Source: Owenweeksia sp.
Lineage (GTDB): Bacteria > Bacteroidota > Bacteroidia > Flavobacteriales > Schleiferiaceae
DNA length: 64,000 nt
Reading direction: 5' to 3'
Assembly: GCA_002695025.1 (NCBI GenBank)
Contig: NZNV01000041.1
Location: forward strand, 89,835-153,834
Part shown: in pieces, positions 31,760-40,672 of the stretch
How positions within the stretch are numbered: the first letter of the stretch is position 1
Layout of the letters: the number at the start of each line of letters is the position of its first letter
Position numbers and translations under genes: made by a program
The notes under the pieces: model-generated
The model's input: the letters and a program-made list of their open reading frames with translations, nothing else
Databases searched by the model: none
Told to the model about the DNA's origin: nothing

Positions 31760-33210
31760 GTTACGGATTTGTAGAACACGAAGCCAAAACCAAAGAAGAG
31801 CATCAAGTGAAAAGGAAACAGGCCAAAATCACCCAGCAGGAAAGCGCTAACCACACCAAAAGCAAAATACAGCATCAGCAACCCCTCCAGCCAGTTAACC
31901 CAGGAGAGCCTGAATTGCACATACTTATTTTCCCGCCAACTGTCCTTTACCGTTAGCACGTTAAACTTGGGTGTACGTATAAATCCACTCTTTTTCCCCA
32001 TGTGCCCTTCCAGCACGGCTACCGTATTTTGTAGTGAAAAGCCCAGGATCACGGAATAAAAGATCACAAACTCCCTTAGATACGCCATGAATGTGCGGAA
32101 ACCTCCTCCGTGTATCCTCCGGTAAGCCACCCAGTACATCCCCATAAAGATCAACGTACTCACCAGCACTATACTGGACAACGCAAAGAACAGGCTGTAT
32201 TCCGGACTGAAGAATTTAATGTACAACATAGGAATACTCAATACCGAAACCAACAGTACATTGATGAACATACTGCTATTGAGCAAATGGAAAAAAGCGT
32301 GTATACGCGTTTTTAAAGGTGCTGTCTTTCGTGAAAAAAGCAGCTTTTTCATTTTCTGAAAATTCTCGGCCCCGCCCTTGTTCCAGCGGAATTGCTGGGA
32401 ACGTGCCGCACTGATCAGCACAGGGAGTTCACCCGGGGTTTCCACTTCTTCCAGGTATTTGAATTTCCAGCCCCTGATCTGCGAACGGTAACTGAGGTCC
32501 AGGTCTTCCGTAATAGTATCGCTCTGCCAATTACCGGCATCTTCAATGCACTGCTTCCGCCATACACCGGCTGTGCCGTTGAAATTGATAAAGTGGTTTC
32601 CTGAATTACGACCTACCTGTTCTACGGTAAAATGGGCATCCAGAGCAAAGGCTTGCACACGGGTGAGCCAGGAATAATCGCGATTGAGATGCCCCCAGCG
32701 GGTTTGCACCACTCCAATACCAGGATCGGAAAAATGGGGAATGGTCCTGCGCAGGAAATCCGGATTAGGTATAAAATCCGCATCAAAAATGGCCAGGAAT
32801 TCTCCACGGGCAACTGCCATACCCGCCTTAAGGGCTCCTGCCTTATAACCCTGTCGGTGCGTACGATGGATATATTTTATAGCAAACCCTTCAGCCTGCA
32901 ACTCTTGCACCTTTTGACACGTAAGCTCTCTGGACTCATCGGTAGAGTCATCCAGCACCTGTATCTCCAGTTTATCAGCCGGATAATCCAATTGCACCGC
33001 AGCCTCCAGGAGGCGCTCTACCACGTACAATTCATTGAATACCGGTAGCTGAACGGTAACCGTAGGCCAGGTAGAAGGTGTTGCGGGTTCTTCCTTTTCC
33101 AGTTTCTGTGCTTTCACATAATGGATCAGGAGGTTGAGCTGCACAAAACTATAGGCCAGTATTACCAGCAGGCAAAGTGAATACACTATGATCAGCACCA
33201 ATTCCATCAA
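31747..33210 (-). CDS. Cellulose-synthase-like GT2 processive glycosyltransferase
   Basis: A 487-residue protein: N-terminal membrane helix, GT-A domain, and several C-terminal helices. The catalytic pattern is D-D-S-T-D (UDP binding), F-D-A-D-F (metal), T-E-D-L-D-L (base) and Q-Q-F-R-W-N-K-G (Q-x-x-R-W), which indicates a processive beta-glycan synthase or glucomannan-type enzyme. H-R-T-H-R-Q-G-Y-K-A-G-A-L sits between them. It overlaps its neighbours on both sides. No PilZ domain is visible. The polymer and whether a translocation partner exists are unknown. Confidence 0.92.
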   Translation of the reverse strand: MMELVLIIVYSLCLLVILAYSFVQLNLLIHYVKAQKLEKEEPATPSTWPTVTVQLPVFNELYVVERLLEAAVQLDYPADKLEIQVLDDSTDESRELTCQKVQELQAEGFAIKYIHRTHRQGYKAGALKAGMAVARGEFLAIFDADFIPNPDFLRRTIPHFSDPGIGVVQTRWGHLNRDYSWLTRVQAFALDAHFTVEQVGRNSGNHFINFNGTAGVWRKQCIEDAGNWQSDTITEDLDLSYRSQIRGWKFKYLEEVETPGELPVLISAARSQQFRWNKGGAENFQKMKKLLFSRKTAPLKTRIHAFFHLLNSSMFINVLLVSVLSIPMLYIKFFSPEYSLFFALSSIVLVSTLIFMGMYWVAYRRIHGGGFRTFMAYLREFVIFYSVILGFSLQNTVAVLEGHMGKKSGFIRTPKFNVLTVKDSWRENKYVQFRLSWVNWLEGLLMLYFAFGVVSAFLLGDFGLFPFHLMLFFGFGFVFYKSVTCRA

Positions 33211-33899
33211 CGCAAACTGTATTTGAATATGAGGCCGAGTATTTTATAACCGGCCAGCAAAGTTCCTTTAATTGTTCCGGATATCTTCGACACCCCGATA
33301 CGGTTCCGGTAATGTACCGGAACCTCGGTATAGTTTAGTTTTCTTTTCAGGACCTTGATCTGCATTTCCACGGTCCATCCAAAGGTCTTATCCTGCATAT
33401 TCAGTTCCATCAACCTGTCATAACGTATAGCCCTGAAAGGTCCTAGATCGGTAAACCGGGAACCATAGATCAGCCTCATCAACCGGGTAGCCAGCCAGTT
33501 GCCAAACACCTGTGGAAAGGTCATGGAACCTCTTTCACGTAAATCCTTTTTCCGGGTACCGATAACCAGGTCCATACCCTCATTGCTAATAGGAGCCACC
33601 ACCTTTGGCAGCTCTTCCGGGTGGTCGGAATAGTCGGCATCCATGAACACAATTATATCAGGTAAGAGTTCCTGCCCTGCTATATAATCCATCCCCGCCA
33701 GGCAGGCATAGCCGTAACCTCGCCTGGGTTCATCAACAACGGTCACTCCCGCCTGCTGGGCCACCCGGGCAGTCATATCCGTTGAATTATTATTGACCAC
33801 CACAATCTCGTCCACCTTATCCGCTGGAATGTCTTGTACCACACGCACTACGGACTCCTGCTCATTAAAGGCAGGGATGATCACCTTGATTACCGTCAT
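33207..33899 (-). CDS. GT2 dolichol-phosphate-mannose synthase-like transferase
   Basis: A 230-residue soluble GT-A enzyme. I-I-P-A-F-N-E-Q-E-S-V, V-V-N-N-N-S-T-D, V-F-M-D-A-D-Y-S-D-H-P-E-E and G-T-R-K-K-D-L-R-E-R are the hallmarks of the DPM1/UgtP group. F-G-W-T-V-E-M-Q-I-K is also conserved. No C-terminal helices for a membrane anchor are present. The likely role is to charge polyprenyl phosphate with a sugar for the GT-C enzyme at 30401. Start and stop touch the neighbours (33210, 33900). Confidence 0.9.
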   Translation of the reverse strand: MTVIKVIIPAFNEQESVVRVVQDIPADKVDEIVVVNNNSTDMTARVAQQAGVTVVDEPRRGYGYACLAGMDYIAGQELLPDIIVFMDADYSDHPEELPKVVAPISNEGMDLVIGTRKKDLRERGSMTFPQVFGNWLATRLMRLIYGSRFTDLGPFRAIRYDRLMELNMQDKTFGWTVEMQIKVLKRKLNYTEVPVHYRNRIGVSKISGTIKGTLLAGYKILGLIFKYSLR

Positions 33900-35459
33900 C
33901 TACTTTTTGATATACTCCATCAGGTTATCCGCATTACCGATAAATGCGGGATCTTCCTTCATGCGATTATTGGGCGAACCGTTTTCCAGTTTTAAAACCC
34001 CGCGTGGGCAAACCGCGGAGCAAATACCACAGCCTACACAGGAGGAGCGTACAATATTCTGCCCGCTTTGGGCGTAGGAACGTACATCAATACCCATTTC
34101 GCAATAGGTGGAACAGTTGCCGCAGGAAATACATTGCCCCCCGTTGGTGGTGATCCTGAAGCGTGAAAATATGCGTTGCTGAAAGCCCAGGATAGCAGCC
34201 ATAGGGCAACCGAAACGGCACCACACCCTGCTGCCCAGCAAGGGGTAAAAGCCTACCCCGATGACTCCTGAAAATGCAGCGCCTATGGCAAAACCATAGG
34301 CAGAGCGCAGTTTTTGGCTGTCCACAAAAAGGATCTTGGCCGGTGTAGCGAAATAATGAATGAGCACTACTCCCGCCATCAGTGCAGCTACCGACAGAAA
34401 AATGGCACGGGTTTGCCCGTTGAAGTGTTTTCTGCGAAAAAAGGCTACCAGTACTCCAATAAGCAGTAAGAGTATCACCAAACCCCAGATAAGCTGGGCT
34501 CGGGCGACTTCACTGAGATAGGATGTTACCACGCCCACCGTCATCAGGATAGCAAATACGGTCACCAGATGAATACTCCAGCGTTCTAAGCGCCAGGCTG
34601 AGAGTTTTTTACTGGACAAATGCCGGAAGGGGTCTCCGGCTGTTTCAGCCAGACCTCCGCAGCCACACACCCAGGAACAATACCAGCGCTTACCGTAAAG
34701 GTAAGTTAGAACGGGGGAGATAATAAATATCATGGCCACACCGAACAACAGCATAAAAAGACCCAGGTTACCACTATCCAAAAAGCTGTTGACGCTCCAC
34801 TCATCAAAGAAGTCGTAGTTGAGCGGCCACATTTCTTTAAAATCATTGTAGGGGTAATTAAGCCTGATGAGGAATTCAGGTAAAAGGAAGGCAAAACCCA
34901 GTTGAAAGAACATCACTGAAATGGTGCGAAAAAGCTGGTAACGATTATGGCGGTATTTAAGGATGAATTTAAAGCCAAAAGCCAGGATAGCCAGGGTGTA
35001 CAAAGCACCATACATAAACCATTGGCTGGCCGGCTCACCTTTGAGGAACTGGCTCAAAGGATCAAAAAGCGCCACCAGCCCGGTATTGGGGGCGCCATCT
35101 TTACCCAGCCCCAGGTATTGCGGGTACCAGTAGAGCAGTATGTAGAACAGGGTAAGCACTATTCCTGCCATCCAGCCCAGGGCACCACGACTGGTCAATG
35201 ATTTAAAATACACCCCGTTATTCCGGATACCGGCCGGCTGGTTTAAATAGGTGCGCTGCGCATACACCACCGCTCCCACCATTATAGCGCCTATTGAAAT
35301 AGCCAGCCAAAGTGCATTATTGGAAAAGGTAACGCCAAAAGCGGTAATAAGGAGAAGAGCCAGCCCGGTAAGCCCGAGGGCAACAGCGCCTTTCTGCACC
35401 GCATCCAACTGGTGGGTATCTGGTTTGGCGAGTGATATGCTGATGTATTCTTTTTCCAT
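33900..35459 (-). CDS. Membrane 4Fe-4S electron-transfer protein (NapH/NosR-like)
   Basis: A 519-residue protein with about eleven helices and two kinds of cysteine centre. Membrane-facing motifs W-Y-C-S-W-V-C-G-C and W-C-R-F-G-C-P-M are those of NapH/NosR/CcoG-type proteins. A C-terminal ferredoxin domain (about 447-495) has C-I-S-C-G-N-C-S-T-Y-C and C-V-G-C-G-I-C-S-A-V-C-P, which can hold two [4Fe-4S] clusters. It should move electrons between the quinone pool or a flavoprotein and an extracytoplasmic acceptor. The upstream FAD gene is the likely partner. Why it shares an operon with glycosyltransferases is unclear. Confidence 0.92.
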   Translation of the reverse strand: MEKEYISISLAKPDTHQLDAVQKGAVALGLTGLALLLITAFGVTFSNNALWLAISIGAIMVGAVVYAQRTYLNQPAGIRNNGVYFKSLTSRGALGWMAGIVLTLFYILLYWYPQYLGLGKDGAPNTGLVALFDPLSQFLKGEPASQWFMYGALYTLAILAFGFKFILKYRHNRYQLFRTISVMFFQLGFAFLLPEFLIRLNYPYNDFKEMWPLNYDFFDEWSVNSFLDSGNLGLFMLLFGVAMIFIISPVLTYLYGKRWYCSWVCGCGGLAETAGDPFRHLSSKKLSAWRLERWSIHLVTVFAILMTVGVVTSYLSEVARAQLIWGLVILLLLIGVLVAFFRRKHFNGQTRAIFLSVAALMAGVVLIHYFATPAKILFVDSQKLRSAYGFAIGAAFSGVIGVGFYPLLGSRVWCRFGCPMAAILGFQQRIFSRFRITTNGGQCISCGNCSTYCEMGIDVRSYAQSGQNIVRSSCVGCGICSAVCPRGVLKLENGSPNNRMKEDPAFIGNADNLMEYIKK

Positions 35460-35469
35460 ACTTCCGGGA

Positions 35470-36759
35470 TTAAGCTATAGCGGTTCGTCCTTTAAAGTGT
35501 TTACGGATGGCCTTCTCGTGCCTGCGGTAAAATTCAGGGTCAAAATTGGCGGTTTCCAGAGCCTTTACTACTTCGTTAATATGGACTTTTTGCCTTATCC
35601 AGCTATCGCACACCTCATGCCGCAAACGAATGCCAAAGGCATTAACGCCCAGCAGGGCTCCATTTGTAGTATTATAGACCAGCCGTAGGGCTTTCTTACC
35701 ATCCTGGTGTTCCCAATACAGGCTGGCTTCATTTTCTTTGGGTTTGGACCACACCCATCCGTAGGTTTGGTATTCAATATCAAAGAACTTGGCAGAATTG
35801 AACCAATTGTCCGGTGCATACTCAACCCGCTTACCACAAATATTCTGGGCTACCACTTCTCCCATCATCCGGCCGGTATACCATACCTGCTCCACCGCTT
35901 TACGTTCACCTATGGCCTGGCGCTGCTCGGCACAGTCACCGGCTGCATACACATCCGGCACATTGGTTTCCAGCCTTCGGTTTACCAGTACTCCTTTATT
36001 GGTTTCAATACCGGAGCCTTCCAGGAAACTGATGTTGGGATGCACACCAACGGTAAGTCCTACTAATTGGCATTCTATTTCTTCACCTTTTTTGGTCTTT
36101 ATTGCCTTTACTCTACCGTTACTATCGGCCAGGATCTCTTCCAGTTCGCTTTCCAAACGGAGGTCAATATGATGTTCTTTAATGTGACGGCTGATCATTG
36201 CGGATTCTTCATCCGGCAAAACACTGTTCCAGAAATTCTTTTCCCGCACCAGCATCGTAACCGGTATATTCCGGCTATGGAGCATTTCGGCAAGTTCAAT
36301 ACCTATCAGGCCACCACCCACTATCACGGCCCGTTCGGTAGTAGCGGAATATTCTTCCAAAAGCTCCAGATCCTGTTTGGAATACAGCCCCTGAACACCC
36401 TGGTGATCCTGACCCGGCCAACCAAATTTATTGGGTAAGGAACCCGTGGCCAGCAATAGTTTATGGTAACGGATCACTTCTCCCGTCTGTAATCTTAACT
36501 CCTTACGGTCAGTATCCACCGCCATCACCCGGTCCCGCAGCAATTCCAGGCGGTTTCTACTCCAGAAATCATTCTCATAGGGCTGTGTATGCTCAAACTG
36601 CATGTGTCCCATAAAAACGTACATCAGGGCTGTACGGGAAAAGAAGTAATCGGTTTCCTCAGAGATCATGGTAATGCGGCATGCGTTATCCAGTTTCCGG
36701 ATATGCCGGGCTGCGGTGGCGCCCGCAATTCCATTTCCAATGATGACGATGTGATCCAT
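35470..36759 (-). CDS. NAD(P)/FAD-dependent oxidoreductase, first gene of operon
   Basis: A 429-residue pyridine nucleotide-disulfide family protein. FAD binds at I-G-N-G-I-A-G-A-T-A-A-R-H; NAD(P) binds at V-G-G-G-L-I-G-I-E-L-A; Y-A-A-G-D-C-A-E is the second FAD motif. The arrangement resembles nitrite-reductase/rubredoxin-reductase type flavoproteins. The C-terminal third (about 320-429) has K-F-F-D-I-E-Y-Q-T-Y-G-W-V and no redox Cys pair. It is followed by the 4Fe-4S membrane gene 10 bp away. A role in feeding NAD(P)H electrons to that protein is inferred. Confidence 0.93.
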   Translation of the reverse strand: MDHIVIIGNGIAGATAARHIRKLDNACRITMISEETDYFFSRTALMYVFMGHMQFEHTQPYENDFWSRNRLELLRDRVMAVDTDRKELRLQTGEVIRYHKLLLATGSLPNKFGWPGQDHQGVQGLYSKQDLELLEEYSATTERAVIVGGGLIGIELAEMLHSRNIPVTMLVREKNFWNSVLPDEESAMISRHIKEHHIDLRLESELEEILADSNGRVKAIKTKKGEEIECQLVGLTVGVHPNISFLEGSGIETNKGVLVNRRLETNVPDVYAAGDCAEQRQAIGERKAVEQVWYTGRMMGEVVAQNICGKRVEYAPDNWFNSAKFFDIEYQTYGWVWSKPKENEASLYWEHQDGKKALRLVYNTTNGALLGVNAFGIRLRHEVCDSWIRQKVHINEVVKALETANFDPEFYRRHEKAIRKHFKGRTAIA

Positions 36760-36905
36760 GTAGGAGTGTTAGACTGTTAAAGCAAAAATAGCGGAACAGG
36801 TTTTCTACAAATGTAACCTGCCTTACAATTTACGCATGATCTCAGCATACGGATGTACAAGATGCATACTTAATGGAGTTATGTGCAAAAGTGAAGAACC
36901 GGGCA

Positions 36906-36936
36906 TTTGAGCGGTCGGCATATTCCAATATCTTTG
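36906..36936 (+). promoter_or_regulatory. Complete -33/-7 promoter of the 36956 lipoprotein gene
   Basis: TTTG (36906-36909), 19 bp, then TATCTTTG (36929-36936): a textbook Bacteroidota promoter. The start codon is 19 bp beyond the box, so the leader is short. Confidence 0.8.
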
Positions 36937-36940
36937 GAAT
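36922..36940. promoter_or_regulatory. Perfect palindrome overlapping the -7 box
   Basis: ATTCCAA (36922-36928) and TTGGAAT (36934-36940) are inverted around TATCT. Half of the -7 element lies inside the palindrome, which is where a repressor would block the promoter. Confidence 0.6.
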
Positions 36941-36955
36941 TTAAACCCACGTATT

Positions 36956-37723
36956 ATGCGCCTGTTCCCCACCTCCCTGCTCTGTGCGACCCTGCTGATG
37001 TTTAGCTGTGAAGACCCCAATTCCCTGAGTTCCGAAGATTTTGTGGCCGGTATTGAAGAAGCACATAAAAAGGAGGCGTTTGCCCAACAGGAAGCCGTGC
37101 TCTGTGACATTGTTCTAAGCTTTAACGGTAATGAACGCATTAACGGCACCATGATACTGCTCACCAATTCTCAAAAAGGAAGGTTGGACACCAAGGACGG
37201 AAAGACCATTATCTACGACCAGGGTGATGTATACTACTCTCCCGAGGTGGGAGACGCAAACAGCGCAATTTTTGACGCTTACACCTGGTCCTATTTTTTC
37301 CTGATGCCTTTTAAGTTGAGCGATCCGGGCACCCAATGGGAAGATTACTCCAACAAAGAACTCCAGGGCAAGATGTACAATGTAAAGAAGCTGACCTTTG
37401 ACGAAGGCACGGGAGGTTCGCCTGATGACTGGTACGTAATGTATAGCGACCCTAAAACCCATTTACTGTACAGTGCCGCCTACATTGTAACGGCCAATAA
37501 GAGCAAAGCAGAAGCTGAAAAGGATCCGCACGCCATTGAATACCTTAATTACGAAGATTCTGAAGGCGTTCCCTTTGCTAAACAATGGAATTTCTGGTCG
37601 TGGCGCCCCGGTAAAGGATTTACCAAAAAACTGGGTGAAGCCAACCTCAGCCGCATTCGGTTTACCGAACTCAACGAGAATTTCTTTGAGCCCTTACCGG
37701 GTATGCTAAAAGCACATCAGTGA
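36956..37723 (+). CDS. Lipoprotein, probably DUF6503 family
   Basis: A 255-residue protein with a lipoprotein leader (M-R-L-F-P-T-S-L-L-C-A-T-L-L-M-F-S-C; Cys18). The body resembles the DUF6503 lipoproteins of Flavobacteriia: A-V-L-C-D-I-V-L-S-F-N-G-N, T-W-S-Y-F-F-L-M-P-F-K-L-S-D-P-G-T, W-Y-V-M-Y-S-D-P-K-T-H-L-L and F-W-S-W-R-P-G-K-G-F. Function is unknown; a lipoprotein-carrier-like (LolA-type) fold is possible. It has its own promoter with a palindrome over the -7 box. It converges on the sterol desaturase gene with a 7-bp overlap. Confidence 0.85.
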   Translation: MRLFPTSLLCATLLMFSCEDPNSLSSEDFVAGIEEAHKKEAFAQQEAVLCDIVLSFNGNERINGTMILLTNSQKGRLDTKDGKTIIYDQGDVYYSPEVGDANSAIFDAYTWSYFFLMPFKLSDPGTQWEDYSNKELQGKMYNVKKLTFDEGTGGSPDDWYVMYSDPKTHLLYSAAYIVTANKSKAEAEKDPHAIEYLNYEDSEGVPFAKQWNFWSWRPGKGFTKKLGEANLSRIRFTELNENFFEPLPGMLKAHQ

Positions 37724-38604
37724 TCTTTATCCACTTTGAATAAAGGGTAGGTCACCTGCCGGAGAAAGCCTTTCGGAAAATTATGATCGCCCTCAAAGCC
37801 AAGCTCTATATCGCGCCCTTCATGGGGAATATGGGCCGTTCCGAATAAATAATCCCAGACAGAAAGGGATAGGCCAAAATTAATACCGTATGGATGGCTG
37901 GCCGGTAAAGCTTTGGAGTGATGCCAGATGTGCATTTTGGGATTGTTGAAGATGTACCGCAGTGGGCCATAGCTCCAGTTGAGATTGGCGTGGTTCAGAT
38001 GACCGATCAGGATAGTAAAAATATGGACGAGGATAAAATCATCGATACCGAAACCAATCATGGCCAGCGGAATGTACTGCACCGATTTATAAACAATGGT
38101 TTCCATCCAATGAAAACGCAGGTGGGCGGCAAAACCCATTTCCTTAACGGAATGGTGCACTTTATGGAATTCCCAAAGCCAGGGTACCCGGTGCAACATA
38201 CGGTGAACGTTCCACTGTATGAAATCCGCGATGATGAAAAGAGTTAAAAGTTGAGCCCACACCGGCCAACTGTTGACCTCAATAGCCACCAGGTTTTCTA
38301 TACCGAAAGCCCAATGCAGGAAATCGTTGAAAGCATTGACTGCCACATTGGACAACGCGTTATAGACCACCAGGGAGAACAGGAAGAAATTGAAAAGCAT
38401 ATAAAAGGCATCCAGCCAAAAATCCCTGCGAAACGCTTTTTGGCCCTTCCTCCAGGGAATGATCAACTCCAGCGACCATACCAAAACAGATAAGGCCAAC
38501 AACCAATAGAAATAATTACCCCAATGCGGTTGCAGTATCTCCCTCAGGAGATAATCCCAATACCCAGTGTAGGAGTCCCGAACTATTTGAACGTACGAAT
38601 CCAT
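37717..38604 (-). CDS. Sterol desaturase / fatty acid hydroxylase family protein
   Basis: A 295-residue integral membrane di-iron enzyme. The His clusters are H-R-M-L-H (about 135-139), H-K-V-H-H (about 148-152), and H-I-W-H-H (about 229-233), with H-L-N-H-A-N between. About four to five membrane helices are predicted. Family members hydroxylate or desaturate lipids, carotenoids or sterols; the substrate cannot be deduced. It is monocistronic on the minus strand. Confidence 0.93.
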   Translation of the reverse strand: MDSYVQIVRDSYTGYWDYLLREILQPHWGNYFYWLLALSVLVWSLELIIPWRKGQKAFRRDFWLDAFYMLFNFFLFSLVVYNALSNVAVNAFNDFLHWAFGIENLVAIEVNSWPVWAQLLTLFIIADFIQWNVHRMLHRVPWLWEFHKVHHSVKEMGFAAHLRFHWMETIVYKSVQYIPLAMIGFGIDDFILVHIFTILIGHLNHANLNWSYGPLRYIFNNPKMHIWHHSKALPASHPYGINFGLSLSVWDYLFGTAHIPHEGRDIELGFEGDHNFPKGFLRQVTYPLFKVDKDH

Positions 38605-38665
38605 GGGCTAAAAATACCACCTTTAGCCTTCAACGGTTGTAACAGAAGTTACATAAAGGGTTTTT

Positions 38666-39070
38666 CTACTCCTCCAGCCAGCTGGCCAGTATGGTACGAT
38701 GATCAAATGCCAGCTCTGGCAATTCATGAATACTGAACCACTGTGCATCCGCTGCATCATCGCCAGCCTCCAAGGGTACCGTACCATTCAGGTCAGTACC
38801 AAAGGCAAAACTTATCACCCTTCCACGTGGGTCACGGTCTGGAGCATCAAAGTAACCCACAAATTCAAGGGTATCTTCGGATAAGTCCGCCCTGGTCTCT
38901 TCCTTCAACTCACGTAAAGCGGCCGTGATCACTTCTTCGTCATCCTCTACAAATCCACCTGGAAGTGCCCATTTGTCCTTAAAGGGCTCGAACTTCCGCT
39001 GGATGAGCAGTACCTTATTTTCCTTTTGGATGATCACATCCACGGTGATCATAATGTCCTGCTTTTTCAT
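38666..39070 (-). CDS. Nudix hydrolase
   Basis: A 134-residue protein with the Nudix box G-F-V-E-D-D-E-E-V-I-T-A-A-L-R-E-L-K-E-E (about 40-59): the metal-binding R-E-x-x-E-E core is intact, while the position of the final Gly is changed (E-E-T-R-A). F-x-x-x-W-A-L-P-G-G precedes it. It resembles ADP-ribose or oxidised-nucleotide pyrophosphatases. No neighbour suggests a specific substrate. Confidence 0.93.
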   Translation of the reverse strand: MKKQDIMITVDVIIQKENKVLLIQRKFEPFKDKWALPGGFVEDDEEVITAALRELKEETRADLSEDTLEFVGYFDAPDRDPRGRVISFAFGTDLNGTVPLEAGDDAADAQWFSIHELPELAFDHRTILASWLEE

Positions 39071-39154
39071 ACTTGCTCAACTCCCCACTTTCCATTTAGT
39101 TTAGTCCCGTAGAAAAAAAAATCAGCGGAGTTTCCCATCCCCTACGGAACACCC

Positions 39155-39162
39155 TATATTTG
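39155..39162 (+). promoter_or_regulatory. -7 promoter box of the M20 peptidase gene
   Basis: TATATTTG fits TAnnTTTG and lies 26 bp before ATG 39189. TTTC at 39131 is a weak -33 candidate with a 20-bp spacer. Confidence 0.5.
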
Positions 39163-39188
39163 GGGTCTCTACATCCACTTTATTCTCT

Positions 39189-40574
39189 ATGAAAGAACAA
39201 GCAAAATACATCGAAGAACACAAGGACCGTTTCCTGGAAGAACTCAAGGACCTACTGCGTATACCTAGCATTTCAGCTGACTCCAAGTATAAGGAAGACG
39301 TTATGAAAACCGCTGAAGCCGTAGGCAAAAGTCTGAAGGAAGCGGGAGCCGATAAAGTGGAGATCTGCCCTACACCGGGGTATCCTATAGTGTACGCAGA
39401 AAAAATGATCAGTGCTGACCTTCCCACGGTCCTCGTCTATGGACACTATGATGTGCAGCCACCTGACCCTCTGAATTTATGGAAAAGCGGTCCTTTTGAA
39501 CCGGTAATCAAGGAAACAGAAACACACCCCAAAGGAGCCATTTTTGCCAGGGGAGCCTGTGACGATAAGGGCCAGATGTTTATGCATGTGAAAGCCTTTG
39601 AGGTGATGAATAAAACCAATACACTCGCCTGTAACGTAAAATTCATGATTGAGGGTGAAGAGGAAGTAGGCAGTGCCAACCTGGGCTGGTTTGTAGAACG
39701 CAATAAGGAAAAACTGGACAGCGATGTGATCCTTATTTCAGATACCGGGATACTGGCCAACGATACGCCCTCCATCACTACCGGATTGCGCGGCCTGAGC
39801 TATGTGGAGGTAAAGGTTACCGGTCCTAACCGCGACCTGCACTCCGGTTTATACGGGGGTGCCGTGGCCAACCCTATTAACATCCTCACCCGGATGATCG
39901 CGTCTTTGCACGATGAAAATAACCACATCACCATTCCTGGCTTTTACGATGATGTAGATGAGCTTTCGGATGAGGAGAGAGCTGAAATGGCTAAAGCGCC
40001 CTTTAACCTGGAGCGCTATAAAAAAGCCCTGGACATTAAGGATGTTTGGGGCGAGAAGGGCTACGCTACCATGGAGCGCAACTCCATCCGCCCTACTTTG
40101 GACGTAAACGGAATATGGGGTGGCTATACCGGTGAAGGCGCCAAAACCGTTATTGCGTCTGAAGCTTTTGCCAAGATATCCATGCGCCTGGTACCTCACC
40201 AGGAACCTGAAAAAATAACCCAGCTCTTCAAAAAACACTTAGAAAGTATTGCCCCGGAGGCAGTGACAGTAGAGGTAACCCCGCATCATGGTGGTGATCC
40301 TTATGTTTCGCCTACCGACAGTGCGGGTTACCAGGCCGCCAGCAAAGCCATGGAAAAGACCTTTGGTAAAAAACCGGTACCCGTGCGCAGCGGAGGAAGT
40401 ATCCCTATTGTGGCTTTATTTGAGCGGGAACTGGGAGTTAAATCCATTCTCATGGGCTTTGGATTGGATTCAGACGCCATCCATTCTCCCAATGAACACT
40501 TCGGATTGTTTAACTTTTATAAGGGAATTGAAACCATCCCCTTGTTCCATAAGTATTTCGCGGAGTTCAAATAA
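39189..40574 (+). CDS. M20-family dipeptidase
   Basis: A 461-residue zinc peptidase. Metal ligands appear in Y-G-H-Y-D-V-Q-P, G-A-C-D-D-K-G-Q, I-E-G-E-E-E-V-G-S and I-H-S-P-N-E-H-F; a dimerisation lid domain (about 190-330) includes H-S-G-L-Y-G-G-A-V. It is of the carnosinase/peptidase-V-like type and probably hydrolyses dipeptides in the cytoplasm, as no signal peptide is present. Length is typical. It has a promoter at 39155 and is monocistronic. Confidence 0.96.
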   Translation: MKEQAKYIEEHKDRFLEELKDLLRIPSISADSKYKEDVMKTAEAVGKSLKEAGADKVEICPTPGYPIVYAEKMISADLPTVLVYGHYDVQPPDPLNLWKSGPFEPVIKETETHPKGAIFARGACDDKGQMFMHVKAFEVMNKTNTLACNVKFMIEGEEEVGSANLGWFVERNKEKLDSDVILISDTGILANDTPSITTGLRGLSYVEVKVTGPNRDLHSGLYGGAVANPINILTRMIASLHDENNHITIPGFYDDVDELSDEERAEMAKAPFNLERYKKALDIKDVWGEKGYATMERNSIRPTLDVNGIWGGYTGEGAKTVIASEAFAKISMRLVPHQEPEKITQLFKKHLESIAPEAVTVEVTPHHGGDPYVSPTDSAGYQAASKAMEKTFGKKPVPVRSGGSIPIVALFERELGVKSILMGFGLDSDAIHSPNEHFGLFNFYKGIETIPLFHKYFAEFK

Positions 40575-40672
40575 CTAACGATCTCGAAGGCACACTCCAC
40601 CCGCAAGGGAAACCAGATTTTCAAAGGAGGACTATTTGCGCAAAGCAGCCTTCCTGTTCCTGCTATGTTCAC

